37,054 nt of DNA from CAZHAC01 sp964383855 (lineage in GTDB: Bacteria > Chloroflexota > Dormibacteria > Dormibacterales > Dormibacteraceae), in NCBI GenBank assembly GCA_964383855.1, contig CAYLIP010000024.1:1-37054 (forward strand). Reading direction: 5' to 3'. Shown here piece after piece: positions 16,439 through 24,506 of this stretch. A model generated the notes under the pieces. That model was not told the origin of the DNA, made no database searches, and worked only from the letters and a program-made list of their open reading frames with translations. Each line of letters begins with the position of its first letter. The stretch's first letter is position 1. A program made the translations under genes and the position numbers.

Positions 16439-17296
16439 TTGCAGCTCCTTCTCAACCAGGTGCTGACCGGGCTGGTCTCCGGCTCGGTCCTCGTGCTGCT
16501 GGCCCTGGGCCTGAACCTGATCTTCGGGTTCATGGAGATCGTCAACTTCTCGCACGGCGCCTTCTTCATGCTCGGCGCCTACGTGGCGGTCTTCCTGCTT
16601 GGCTCGCTCCACAGCTTCTGGTGGGGCCTGCTCCTGGTCCCGCCGGTGATGCTGGTGCTCGGCGCCGGCGTCGAACGGCTCCTGATCAAGCCGCTCTACG
16701 GTCGCAACGCGGTCGACCCGCTGCTGCTCACGTTCGGCCTGACCTACGTCATGACTGACGGCATCAAGCTCCTCGCCGGGCGGGCGGGCAAGGCCGTCAA
16801 CCCGCCCTCCCAGCTCGGCTTCCAGGTCCCGCTGGGGGTGCTCAACTACCCGGCCTACCTGCTCTTCGTGGCCCTCCTGGTCATTCTCGTGGTGGTCGGC
16901 CTGTGGCTTCTCCTGGAGCGCACCAACATCGGCCTCGTGGTCCGGGCGGGGATCCGCGACAGCGTCATGATCGAGGCGCTCGGCATCGACTTCGATCGCT
17001 TCCGGATCGTCGTCTTCGCCCTCGGCATCGCCCTCGCCGGACTGGCCGGGGTGCTCAACTCGCCGATCAGCGGCGTCTACCCGGACATGGGATCCGACAT
17101 CCTGATCCTGGCCTTCGTCGTGGTCGTGGTCGGGGGGATGGGCTCCTTCTGGGGCGCGGTCGTGAGCGGCCTGCTGATCGGTCTCCTGGTCTCGGTGACG
17201 ACCCTCTACGCGAGCGTCTACGCCGGCATCGTCCCCTTCGTCCTGATGATCCTGGTCATGACCCTTCGGCCTCGCGGCCTGCTCGGCACCGCCTGA
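16439..17296 (+). CDS. livH: LivH-type ABC permease 1
   Basis: A 285-aa inner-membrane permease of the branched-chain amino acid family with about eight hydrophobic segments. It begins with LLLNQVLTGLVSGSVLVLLA and has the LivH hallmark GLNLIFGFMEIVNFSHGAFFMLGAY. Near the C-terminus come ILAFVVVVVGGMGSFWGAVV and PRGLLGT. TTG 16439 is taken as start because AGGGGAA lies eight bases upstream and the protein then has the normal family length. Its stop overlaps the livM start (TGATG). Confidence 0.92.
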   Translation: MQLLLNQVLTGLVSGSVLVLLALGLNLIFGFMEIVNFSHGAFFMLGAYVAVFLLGSLHSFWWGLLLVPPVMLVLGAGVERLLIKPLYGRNAVDPLLLTFGLTYVMTDGIKLLAGRAGKAVNPPSQLGFQVPLGVLNYPAYLLFVALLVILVVVGLWLLLERTNIGLVVRAGIRDSVMIEALGIDFDRFRIVVFALGIALAGLAGVLNSPISGVYPDMGSDILILAFVVVVVGGMGSFWGAVVSGLLIGLLVSVTTLYASVYAGIVPFVLMILVMTLRPRGLLGTA

Positions 17297-18330
17297 TGGC
17301 GACGACCACCGCCGGCCGCGTCGCCCGCCCCTCGGTGCGCCAGGGCCTCCGCCTGGTCTGGCGCGGGCGGACCTGGAACCAGCTCTTCTGGCTGCTCGTG
17401 GTCGTGGTCGCGCTCTACCTGTTCGTCCCCGACGCCAGCCTCGCCGTCGAGGTCCTGATCTACAGCCTGTGGGCGATCAGCCTCAACCTGCTGCTCGGTT
17501 ACGGCGGGCTCCTCAGCTTCGGGCACGCCCTGCCCTGGGGTTTCGGCGGCTACGCCGCCGGGCTGGTCCTCCTCCACTACTCGCAGAGCTTCTGGCTGGC
17601 GCTGCTGGCGGCGATGGCGGTGACCGGCGCGATCTCCCTCTTCGTCGGCTTCATCTCGCTCCGGCGGCGCGAGGTCTACTTCTCGATGCTGACCCTGGCC
17701 TTCGCCCAGCTCGGGTTCTTCATCGCCTTCGAGGCCCGGAGCATCACCGGCGGCGACGACGGGCTCCGCAACATCCCGACGCCACCGATCGATCTGCCCG
17801 GCATGTCCATCGTCCTCAACCCGATCCGCGACCCGGCCGGCTTCTTCTACCTGGCGGCGGTGGTGCTGATCGTCGTCTTCGCCCTGCTCCTCCTCTACAC
17901 CGACTCGCCGCTGGGCCGCGTTCTGCAGGCCATCCGGGAGAGCGAGGAGCGAGCGCGAGCCTGCGGCTACAACACCCGCCTGGTGCAGCTGATCACCTTC
18001 ACGGTGGCGGGCATGGTGGCCGGGCTGGCGGGGGCGCTGAACGCGATGTTCAACGGGCTGGTCGGCCTTCAGCCCTACTGGGCGCTCTCCGGCGTGGTCG
18101 TGATCATGGTCATCCTGGGCGGCCGGAGCACGCTCTTCGGACCGGTCGTCGGCGCCCTCGTGTTCCTGCTCCTCCAGCACTACCTGAGCCAGGGGTTCGA
18201 GTGGTGGCAGCTGATTCTGGGCACCATCTTCGTGGTCTGCGTCCTCGCCTTCCCGCAGGGCATCTGGGGGCTGGTCCGGCTCGAGACCTGGGGCATGCCG
18301 GGCTGGCTGGGAAGGCTGCGGAGCCGGTGA
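17296..18330 (+). CDS. livM: LivM-type ABC permease 1
   Basis: A 344-aa permease partner of LivH. After a short basic N-terminus there are about ten hydrophobic segments, with the LivM signature LLLGYGGLLSFGHALPWGFG (compare GYGGLLSLGHA), ITGGDDGLRNIP and the cytoplasmic ABC-coupling loop SPLGRVLQAIRESEERARACGYNT. ATG 17296 overlaps the livH stop by one base, and its own stop overlaps the livG GTG by four. The tight junctions indicate translational coupling. Confidence 0.92.
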   Translation: MATTTAGRVARPSVRQGLRLVWRGRTWNQLFWLLVVVVALYLFVPDASLAVEVLIYSLWAISLNLLLGYGGLLSFGHALPWGFGGYAAGLVLLHYSQSFWLALLAAMAVTGAISLFVGFISLRRREVYFSMLTLAFAQLGFFIAFEARSITGGDDGLRNIPTPPIDLPGMSIVLNPIRDPAGFFYLAAVVLIVVFALLLLYTDSPLGRVLQAIRESEERARACGYNTRLVQLITFTVAGMVAGLAGALNAMFNGLVGLQPYWALSGVVVIMVILGGRSTLFGPVVGALVFLLLQHYLSQGFEWWQLILGTIFVVCVLAFPQGIWGLVRLETWGMPGWLGRLRSR

Positions 18331-19076
18331 GCGCCGAGGTTCTGCTGCGGGCTCAGGGCCTCGACCGCTGGTTCGGCGGCGTGCATGCGCTGGACCGGGT
18401 CGACCTCGAGATCCCGGCCGGGACCCTGCACGCGATCATCGGGCCCAACGGGTCGGGCAAGTCGACCCTCTTCAACCTGCTCACCGGCCACACCCGGCCG
18501 GGCCAGGGGCGCGTCTTCTTCGAGGGCGCCGACGTGACCGGCAGGCCCTACGAGCAGATGGTCCGGCGGGGGATCGCCAAGTCCTACCAGATCACGACCG
18601 TGTTCCAGTCCCTGAGCGTGCTCGAGAACGTCCGCATCGGCGCCCAGTCGGCGGGCTGGCCGTACGTCTTCTGGCTCCCCGCCGGCCGGCTCGGCGACGT
18701 CACCGCGCACGCCCAGGAGGTGCTGACCCGGGTCGGGCTGGCCGGGCGCGAGAACCGGGTCGCGGGAACGCTCTCGCACGGCGAGCTGCGTCTCCTCGAC
18801 CTCGCGATCGCGCTCGCCACCCGGCCCCGGCTTCTCCTGCTCGACGAGCCGACGGCGGGCATGAGCCCGGCCGAGACGGCGGAGACCGTGCATCTGATCG
18901 AGGAGCTCCGGAAGGACGTCACGATCGTGATGATCGAGCACAAGATGAACGTCGTCCTCGAGATCGCCGACCGGGTGACGGTGCTCCACTACGGAAAGAA
19001 GCTCTTCGAGGGGACGCCGAGCGAGGTCCGCGGGCACCCCACGGTGCAAGAGGTCTACCTGCAGGGCGCGCTGTGA
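18327..19076 (+). CDS. livG: LivG-type ABC ATPase 1
   Basis: A 249-aa ATP-binding subunit. Walker A is GPNGSGKST, the Q-loop follows in SYQITTVFQSLSVLENV, and Walker B is LLLLDEPTAGMSP, which is the LivG-specific form. The ABC signature is LSHGELRLLDLA instead of the common LSYGQQR, an uncommon but tolerated variant. The H-loop is IEHKMNVV. The GTG start shares GTGA with the livM stop, and its stop shares GTGA with livF. It couples ATP hydrolysis to import through LivHM. Confidence 0.92.
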   Translation: MSAEVLLRAQGLDRWFGGVHALDRVDLEIPAGTLHAIIGPNGSGKSTLFNLLTGHTRPGQGRVFFEGADVTGRPYEQMVRRGIAKSYQITTVFQSLSVLENVRIGAQSAGWPYVFWLPAGRLGDVTAHAQEVLTRVGLAGRENRVAGTLSHGELRLLDLAIALATRPRLLLLDEPTAGMSPAETAETVHLIEELRKDVTIVMIEHKMNVVLEIADRVTVLHYGKKLFEGTPSEVRGHPTVQEVYLQGAL

Positions 19077-19795
19077 GCCAGGACGGACTCCTCGCGCTTT
19101 CCGGCGTCCACGCCTACTACGGCCTCGCGCACGTGCTCCAGGGCGTCGACCTCGAGGTCGGCCGGGGTGAGCTGGTCGCGCTGCTCGGCCGCAACGGCGC
19201 CGGCAAGACGACGACCATCAAAGCGGTCATGAGCCTGGTCTCGGTGCGGGAGGGTGAGATCACGCTGGAGGGCCGGCGGCTGACCCGGATGGCCACCCAC
19301 GACGTGGCCCGGCTCGGCATCTCCTACGTCCCCGAGGACCGGCGGATGTTCCCAGGCCTCTCGGTCACCGAGAACCTGCGCCTGGCCGCGATCGGCGCCG
19401 GCCTGGGGCCGGCCGGCCAGCGCTCAGCCCTGGCCGAGGCCTGGGAGCTCTTTCCGGCGCTGCAGGCGCACGCCGGGCGCGAGGCCGCCAAGCTCTCCGG
19501 GGGCCAGCAGCAGATGGTCGCGATCGCGCGGGCGCTGGTCGCCAAGCCCCGGCTGCTGCTGATCGACGAGCCGACGCAGGGCCTGGCGCCGAAGGTGGCG
19601 GCGGGGATCGGCGAGACGCTGGGCCGGATCGCCGAGTCGGGCGTCGGCATCCTCCTGGTCGAGCAGAACGCCGTCATGGCGCTCAAGCTGGCGGCGCGGG
19701 CATACGTCCTCGACGAGGGCACGATCAAGGCCAGCGGGACCGCAGAGGAGATCGCCGGCAGCGACGAGGTCAAGGAGCGCTACCTGGCGGTATGA
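19073..19795 (+). CDS. livF: LivF-type ABC ATPase 1
   Basis: A 240-aa ATP-binding subunit with the LivF opening LSGVHAYYGLAHVLQGVDLEV. Walker A is GRNGAGKTT, the signature LSGGQQQMVAIARAL is canonical, and Walker B is LLLIDEPTQGLAP with the H-loop region LVEQNAVMAL. It starts with GTG in a GTGA overlap with livG and ends in an ATGA overlap with the 2Fe-2S subunit gene. The transport operon therefore continues without a break into the hydroxylase genes. Confidence 0.93.
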   Translation: MSQDGLLALSGVHAYYGLAHVLQGVDLEVGRGELVALLGRNGAGKTTTIKAVMSLVSVREGEITLEGRRLTRMATHDVARLGISYVPEDRRMFPGLSVTENLRLAAIGAGLGPAGQRSALAEAWELFPALQAHAGREAAKLSGGQQQMVAIARALVAKPRLLLIDEPTQGLAPKVAAGIGETLGRIAESGVGILLVEQNAVMALKLAARAYVLDEGTIKASGTAEEIAGSDEVKERYLAV

Positions 19796-20280
19796 GCCTG
19801 GAGGCGAGCACCGAGGCCCTGGCCGTCACCGTTGAGGTCAACGGCGAGCGGCATCGGGTGCTCGTCGAGCCGCGCCGGACCCTGGCCGACTGCCTGCGCG
19901 AGGACCTCGAGCTGACCGGCACCCACCTGGGCTGCGAGCACGGCGTCTGCGGCGCCTGCACCGTGCTGCTCGACGGCGAGGCCGTCCGCTCCTGCCTGCT
20001 CCTGGCGGTCCAGGCCGACGGCTGCTCCGTCACCACGGTCGAGGGCCTGGCCGTGGACGGCGATCACCCCCTCCAGCGCGCCTTTCACGAGTGCTTCGCG
20101 GTCCAGTGCGGCTTCTGCACGCCCGGCTTCCTGCTCTCGGCCGCCGCCTTCCTGCGCGACCACCCGTCGCCCAGCCGCGAGGAGGTTCGCCGGGGCCTCT
20201 CCGGCAACCTCTGCCGCTGCACCGGCTACCACGCGATCGTGGACGCGGTGGTCCGGGCGGCCACGAGCCTGCCGGCGTGA
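19792..20280 (+). CDS. 2Fe-2S subunit of a molybdenum hydroxylase (XDH/CO-dehydrogenase small-subunit type)
   Basis: A 162-aa electron-transfer subunit. The plant-ferredoxin-type cluster is bound by C48, C53, C56 and C68 (GCEHGVCGACTVLLDG). The second cluster is bound by C106, C109, C141 and C143 (VQCGFCTPG and NLCRCTGY), with Q105 at the usual molybdopterin-contacting position. It passes electrons from the Mo site to FAD in the three-subunit enzyme whose other subunits follow. The ATG overlaps livF by four bases and its stop overlaps the large-subunit GTG by four. Confidence 0.95.
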   Translation: MSLEASTEALAVTVEVNGERHRVLVEPRRTLADCLREDLELTGTHLGCEHGVCGACTVLLDGEAVRSCLLLAVQADGCSVTTVEGLAVDGDHPLQRAFHECFAVQCGFCTPGFLLSAAAFLRDHPSPSREEVRRGLSGNLCRCTGYHAIVDAVVRAATSLPA

Positions 20281-22610
20281 TCGGCGAGGCGGTTCCGCGC
20301 CTCGAGGACGGCCGGCTGCTGCGGGGACGCGGCCGCTATGTGGACGACCTCCGCCCGCCCCGCCTGCTCCACCTGGCCTGCGTGCGCAGCCCGTACGCCA
20401 GTGCTCGCGTGCTGCGGGTCGACGTGGAGGCGGCGCGCCGTGCGCCCGGCGTGGCGGCCGTGCTCACCGGCGCGGAGGCGGCCGCCGCCGTCAGCCCCTG
20501 GTCGGGCGTCCTCACCCACTACGCGAACATGAAGACGGCGCCCCAGCTGCCCCTGGCGGTCGACCGCGTCCGCTTTGCCGGCGAGCCGGTGGTCGCGATC
20601 GCGGCCGCCAGCCGCGCCCTGGCCGAGGACGCCTGCGACCTGGTCGAGGTGGACTACGAGCCGCTGCCTGCGGTCACCGGCGCCGAGCAGGCGCTGGCGC
20701 CGGACGCGCCCCTGGTCGCGCCCGAGGTGGGCGACAACCTGATGTACCGGGCCGAGCACGGCGACCGCGCCGCCGCCCAGGCAGCCATCGCGAGCTCCGC
20801 ACACGTGGTCGAGGCGCGCTTTCGGTTCGGGCGGATGACCGGTGTCCCGATCGAGCCGAGGGCCCTGCTCGCCGACTACGACCCCTCGACCCGGCGCCTC
20901 ACCCTCCACACCTCGACGCAGGTTCCGCACATGATGCAGGCCGTCCTGGCCCGGATCCTGGGCCTTCCCGAAAACCGCGTGCGCGCGATCGCGGAGGACG
21001 TCGGCGGCAGCTTCGGGATCAAGATCCACGTCTACCAGGACGAGGTCTGCGCCTGCCTGCTCGCGGTCCGCCTCGGCCGCCCGGTCAAGTTCGTCGCCGA
21101 CCGCCGGGAGGGGATGCTGACCGACATCCACGCCCGCGAGGAGGTGGTCGAGGCGCGTCTCGGCGTGGCGGCCGACGGTACCTTCACCGGGCTCGAGGCC
21201 GGCGTGCTGGCGCCCGTCGGCGCCTACTCCATGTACCCGCGCAGCAGCGTGGTGGAGTCCGGCCAGGTCGCCCGCATGCTGCCCGGGCAGTACCGGATAC
21301 CCGCCTACGCGTGCACGCAGACGGTGGTGATGCAGAACAAGACGCCAACCTCTCAGTACCGGGCGGTCGGCCACCCGATCGCGACCGCGGTCATCGAGCA
21401 GCTGGTCGAGCGCGCGGCCCGGCGGCTGGGCGTCGACCCGGTCGAGCTGCGCCGGCGCAACCTGGTCCGCCCCCAGGACATGCCGCACCAGTCGCCGGCG
21501 GGCCCCGTCTACGACCCCGCCGACTACCCGGCCAACCTTCGCCACCTGGTCGAGAGGGCAGGCTATGACCGGCTGCGAGAGGAACAGACGCGCGCGCGCG
21601 CGAAGGGCCGCCTGGTCGGGATCGGCCTCTCCTGCTTCCTCGAGCTGACCGGTCCCAACGCCGCCTTCTACGGCGTGGGGGGCGCGCCGATCTCGGCCAA
21701 GGACGGCGTCACCGTCCGGCTCGAGCCCGACGGGAGCGCGGTGGCGCTGATCGGGGTGACCGACCAGGGCCAGGGCACCCACACGACCACGGCTCAGCTG
21801 GTCGCCGCCCAGCTCGGGCTGCGGGTCGAGGACGTGCGCGTCATCAGCGGCGACACGCTCGCCGTCCCATACGGGGGCGGCACCTGGGCCAGCCGCGGCG
21901 CGGTGGTGGGCGGGACGGCGGCGATCCGCGCCGGGCGGCTGCTGAGGGAGAAGGTGCTCGCCTTCGCCGCCGAGAAGCTGGAGGCTGCGGCCGGCGACCT
22001 GGAGCTGGCGGAGGGGCGGGTCTTCGTCCGCGGCGCGCCCGGGCGGGAGGTGACCCTCCCCGAGCTGGCCGCCACCGTGCACTACAACTCCAACTCCCTG
22101 GGCGCCATCGAACCCTCGCTCGAGGCCACGGCCTACTTCGTTCCGCCGGCCGCCGGCGTCTTCGCCTCCGGCGCCCACCTGGCCGTGGTCGAGGTCTCGC
22201 GCGAGACCGGGATGGTGCGCCTGCTGCGCTACGTCGGCGTCGACGACTGCGGGCGCGTCATAAACCCAGCGATCGTCGAGGGCCAGGTCCGGGGCGGCGC
22301 CGTCCAGGGCATCGGCCAGGCGCTCCTGGAGGAGCTGATCTACGACGCCGAGGGCCAGCTCCAGAACGCGACGCTGATGGAGTACCTGCTGCCGACGATG
22401 AGCGACGTCTGCGACCTCGAGGTCCACCACCTGGAGCACCGGGCGCAGGCCGGCGAGGGCTTTCGGGGTGTCGGCGAGAGCGGCGCCTCCGCGGCGCCGG
22501 CGGCGGTCGCCAATGCGGTCGCCGACGCGCTGGCGCCCCTGGGAGTCGAGCCCGACTTTCTGCCCCTGACTCCGGACCGGCTGCTCGCGCTGCTGGAGGC
22601 CGGCGCTTGA
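20277..22610 (+). CDS. molybdopterin-binding catalytic subunit of a molybdenum hydroxylase
   Basis: A 777-aa large subunit. It begins VIGEAVPRLEDGRLLRGRGR, then DDLRPPRLLHLACVRSPYASAR, the aldehyde oxidase/XDH a/b hammerhead domain. MoCo-binding features are DVGGSFGIKIHVYQDE, SQYRAVGHPIATAVIEQ, TDQGQGTHTT and VDDCGRVINPAIVEGQVRGG. The catalytic Glu is in FRGVGESGASAAPAAVANA. There is no AYRCSFR loop, so it is not a Cu-Mo CO dehydrogenase. It likely hydroxylates an N-heterocycle or oxidises an aldehyde; uracil- or nicotinate-type substrates are possible. GTG 20277 is set by the GTGA overlap; an upstream extension in the same frame would run inside the small-subunit gene. Confidence 0.93.
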   Translation: MIGEAVPRLEDGRLLRGRGRYVDDLRPPRLLHLACVRSPYASARVLRVDVEAARRAPGVAAVLTGAEAAAAVSPWSGVLTHYANMKTAPQLPLAVDRVRFAGEPVVAIAAASRALAEDACDLVEVDYEPLPAVTGAEQALAPDAPLVAPEVGDNLMYRAEHGDRAAAQAAIASSAHVVEARFRFGRMTGVPIEPRALLADYDPSTRRLTLHTSTQVPHMMQAVLARILGLPENRVRAIAEDVGGSFGIKIHVYQDEVCACLLAVRLGRPVKFVADRREGMLTDIHAREEVVEARLGVAADGTFTGLEAGVLAPVGAYSMYPRSSVVESGQVARMLPGQYRIPAYACTQTVVMQNKTPTSQYRAVGHPIATAVIEQLVERAARRLGVDPVELRRRNLVRPQDMPHQSPAGPVYDPADYPANLRHLVERAGYDRLREEQTRARAKGRLVGIGLSCFLELTGPNAAFYGVGGAPISAKDGVTVRLEPDGSAVALIGVTDQGQGTHTTTAQLVAAQLGLRVEDVRVISGDTLAVPYGGGTWASRGAVVGGTAAIRAGRLLREKVLAFAAEKLEAAAGDLELAEGRVFVRGAPGREVTLPELAATVHYNSNSLGAIEPSLEATAYFVPPAAGVFASGAHLAVVEVSRETGMVRLLRYVGVDDCGRVINPAIVEGQVRGGAVQGIGQALLEELIYDAEGQLQNATLMEYLLPTMSDVCDLEVHHLEHRAQAGEGFRGVGESGASAAPAAVANAVADALAPLGVEPDFLPLTPDRLLALLEAGA

Positions 22611-23425
22611 AGCCGGCCCCCTTTGCCTACGCGCGGCCGGAGTCCCTCGACGAGGCGCTGGAGCTGATGTCGCGCCATGGCGAGGAGGCGCGACCGCTGG
22701 CCGGCGGTCAGAGCCTGGTGCCGCTGCTGGCCATGCGGCTGGCCCGGCCGACCCTGGTCGTCGACCTCAACCGGCTGCCCGAGCTGGCCGGGGTGGAGGC
22801 GGCGCCGGACCGTCTGCGCATCGGCGCCGGCGTGCGGCTGGCCGCTCTCGAACGGGACCCGGCCGTGATGGCGAAGCTGCCGGTCCTCGGCGAGGCCCTG
22901 GCCCACGTCGGCCACTTCCAGATTCGCAACCGGAGCACCTTCGGCGGCTGCCTGGCGCACGCCGACCCCGCCGCCGAGGTGCCGGCGCTGGCCCTGCTGC
23001 TGGGAGCCACCGTCCACCTCCGCTCGGCGCAGGCCGAGCGCGCGCTGCCGGCTGCGGAGTTCCTCCGCGGCGCCTTCACGACCGCCATCGAGCCGGGGGA
23101 GCTGGTGATCGCCGTCGACCTGCCGGTCACGCATGGCGGCTGGGCGTTTGCTGAGGTCGCCCGCCGCGAGGGCGACTTCGCGCTCGTGGGCTCGGCGGCG
23201 ATACAGCCCCCCGGCGGTTCCGGGCGCGCGGTGGTCTTCGGCGCCGGGAGCGTTCCCCAGCTGGTCGATCGAGCGGAAGAGAATGCGATCCAGGCCATCT
23301 CGGACATCCATGCCTCGGCCGCCTACCGCCGCCGCGTCGGGGCGCGCCTGGTGGCACGCGTGCTGGGCGAAGCGGGGCGGCGGCCGCCGGCCGCCGGAAG
23401 CAGGGAGGAGGATGCTGGTGCCTGA
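22607..23425 (+). CDS. FAD-binding middle subunit of the molybdenum hydroxylase
   Basis: A 272-aa CoxM-type subunit. FAD-contacting motifs are LAGGQSLVPLL (residues 31-41) and the second loop RNRSTFGGCLAHADPAAEVPA starting at 107. The common form of that loop is RNRGTxGG, so Ser replaces Gly. It reoxidises the 2Fe-2S subunit and donates electrons to an acceptor. The TTG start overlaps the large-subunit stop (TTGA) and is preceded by GGAGG at seven bases. Gene order S-L-M differs from the M-S-L order of many CO-dehydrogenase-like operons. Confidence 0.92.
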   Translation: MKPAPFAYARPESLDEALELMSRHGEEARPLAGGQSLVPLLAMRLARPTLVVDLNRLPELAGVEAAPDRLRIGAGVRLAALERDPAVMAKLPVLGEALAHVGHFQIRNRSTFGGCLAHADPAAEVPALALLLGATVHLRSAQAERALPAAEFLRGAFTTAIEPGELVIAVDLPVTHGGWAFAEVARREGDFALVGSAAIQPPGGSGRAVVFGAGSVPQLVDRAEENAIQAISDIHASAAYRRRVGARLVARVLGEAGRRPPAAGSREEDAGA

Positions 23426-24212
23426 GGAGTACGGGCTGGGCGCCGGCCGCGTCCGCGTCTACGACCTGAGTGACACGCTCGACAACGCCACCGCCGCGTT
23501 CGAGCCCAATCCGCACAGCATCGAGTACGTGGACCACCGGCGGTCGGTGGCGATGGCGGAGCAGATGGGCATCGAGAGCGAGCTCTGGCCGGAAGGGCTG
23601 GGCTGGGCGGTCGAGCGAGTCACCCTCTCAACCCACTCCGGGACCCACGTGGACGCGCCCTACCACTACGGCCCGGTCTCGGGTGGGCAGCCGGCGCGGA
23701 CGATCGAGCACGTTCCCCTCCGCTGGTGCTACTCGGACGGCGTGCTGCTCGACATGACACACAAGGACCGGCGAGACGGCATCGCGGCCCAGGACGTCGA
23801 GGCCGAGCTGGAGCGGATCGGCTACCGGCTCAAGCCGTACGACATCGTGCTCGTCCGGACTGACGCCTGGAAGCACTTCCGGGAGCCGGGCTATGACCGG
23901 CGGCACGCGGGTCTGCGGGTGTCCGCGACGCGGTGGCTGGTGGAGCGCGGGGTGCGGCTGATTGGGATCGACGCCTGGGGCATCGACCGCGCCTTCGACG
24001 TGCTCCGCGAGGACGCGCTCCGGGGAGAGGCGACCTTCTGGGAGTCGCACATCTACGGGCGCGAGCGCGAGTACTCCCAGATCGAGCGCCTGGCCCACCT
24101 CGACGAGCTGCCCCGGCCATTCGGATTTCGCGTCGCTGCCTTCCCGGTCCGGCTGGCGGTCGCGAGCGCCGGATGGGCTCGGGTGGTGGCGATATTCGAG
24201 GAGCCTGCGTGA
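23412..24212 (+). CDS. cyclase-family (PF04199) hydrolase, canonical motif
   Basis: A 266-aa kynurenine-formamidase-fold hydrolase with the full metal motif HSGTHVDAPYH at residues 75-85. DLSDTLDNATAAFEPNP precedes it, and the second half has DIVLVRTDAWKHF and LRVSATRWLVERGVRLIGID, typical of the longer arylformamidase-like branch. It probably hydrolyses an amide or lactam made by the preceding hydroxylase (inference from the operon). It overlaps the FAD subunit gene by 14 bases. ATG 23412 touches GGAGGAGG directly; GTG 23418, at six bases, may be the real start. It is the last gene before the repeat array. Confidence 0.9.
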   Translation: MLVPEEYGLGAGRVRVYDLSDTLDNATAAFEPNPHSIEYVDHRRSVAMAEQMGIESELWPEGLGWAVERVTLSTHSGTHVDAPYHYGPVSGGQPARTIEHVPLRWCYSDGVLLDMTHKDRRDGIAAQDVEAELERIGYRLKPYDIVLVRTDAWKHFREPGYDRRHAGLRVSATRWLVERGVRLIGIDAWGIDRAFDVLREDALRGEATFWESHIYGREREYSQIERLAHLDELPRPFGFRVAAFPVRLAVASAGWARVVAIFEEPA

Positions 24213-24218
24213 CCGACG

Positions 24219-24475
24219 CCGACACAAGCCTTCTCCCGCCTTGGCGGGGAGGGCCCCCGACACAAGCCTTCTCCCCGCTTGGCGGGGAGGTGCCCCGGCA
24301 AAGCCGGGGCGNNNNNNNNNNNNNNNNNNNNNNNNNNNNNNNNNNNNNNNNNNNNNNNNNNNNNNNNNNNNNNNNNNNNNNNNNNNNNNNNNNNNNNNNN
24401 NNNNNNNNNNNCCGACACAAGCCTTCTCCCCGCTTGGCGGGGAGGTGCCCCGGCAAAGCCGGGGCGGAGGGGCCC
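24219..24475. repeat. tandem-hairpin repeat array, three copies around an assembly gap
   Basis: The unit is CCGACACAAGCCTTCTCCCC followed by two stem-loops: CTCCCCGC-TTG-GCGGGGAG, then GCCCCGGC-AAA-GCCGGGGC. A shortened first copy (24219-24256) has only the first hairpin. Full copies start at 24257 and 24412 and are identical over 55 bases across the N gap. Copy number is uncertain because the gap flanks overlap. A related copy is at 8656-8704. It lies between convergent gene ends and could stop transcription from both sides. Confidence 0.8.
24312..24411. other. assembly gap (100 N) with duplicated 55-base flanks
   Basis: Bases 24257-24311 equal 24412-24466, the same 55-base flank length as at the first gap. 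Here the flanks are also a genuine repeat unit, so the true copy number may be one, two or more. Confidence 0.85.
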
Positions 24476-24506
24476 GGAGGGGTCCCGGCTGGGGAGGTGG
24501 CCTGGC

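Noticed and set aside
20226..22439. 737-codon antisense open frame opposite the large hydroxylase subunit
   Set aside because: It is a shadow of the true gene, whose family motifs and start/stop overlaps are clear.
20277..22610. Cu-Mo carbon monoxide dehydrogenase large subunit
   Set aside because: The AYRCSFR active-site loop diagnostic of CoxL form I was not found; the sequence fits the general XDH/aldehyde oxidase type.
24219..24475. Possible CRISPR array
   Set aside because: Units are perfect double hairpins with almost no spacer, a single-unit relative lies 16 kb away, and there are no cas genes.
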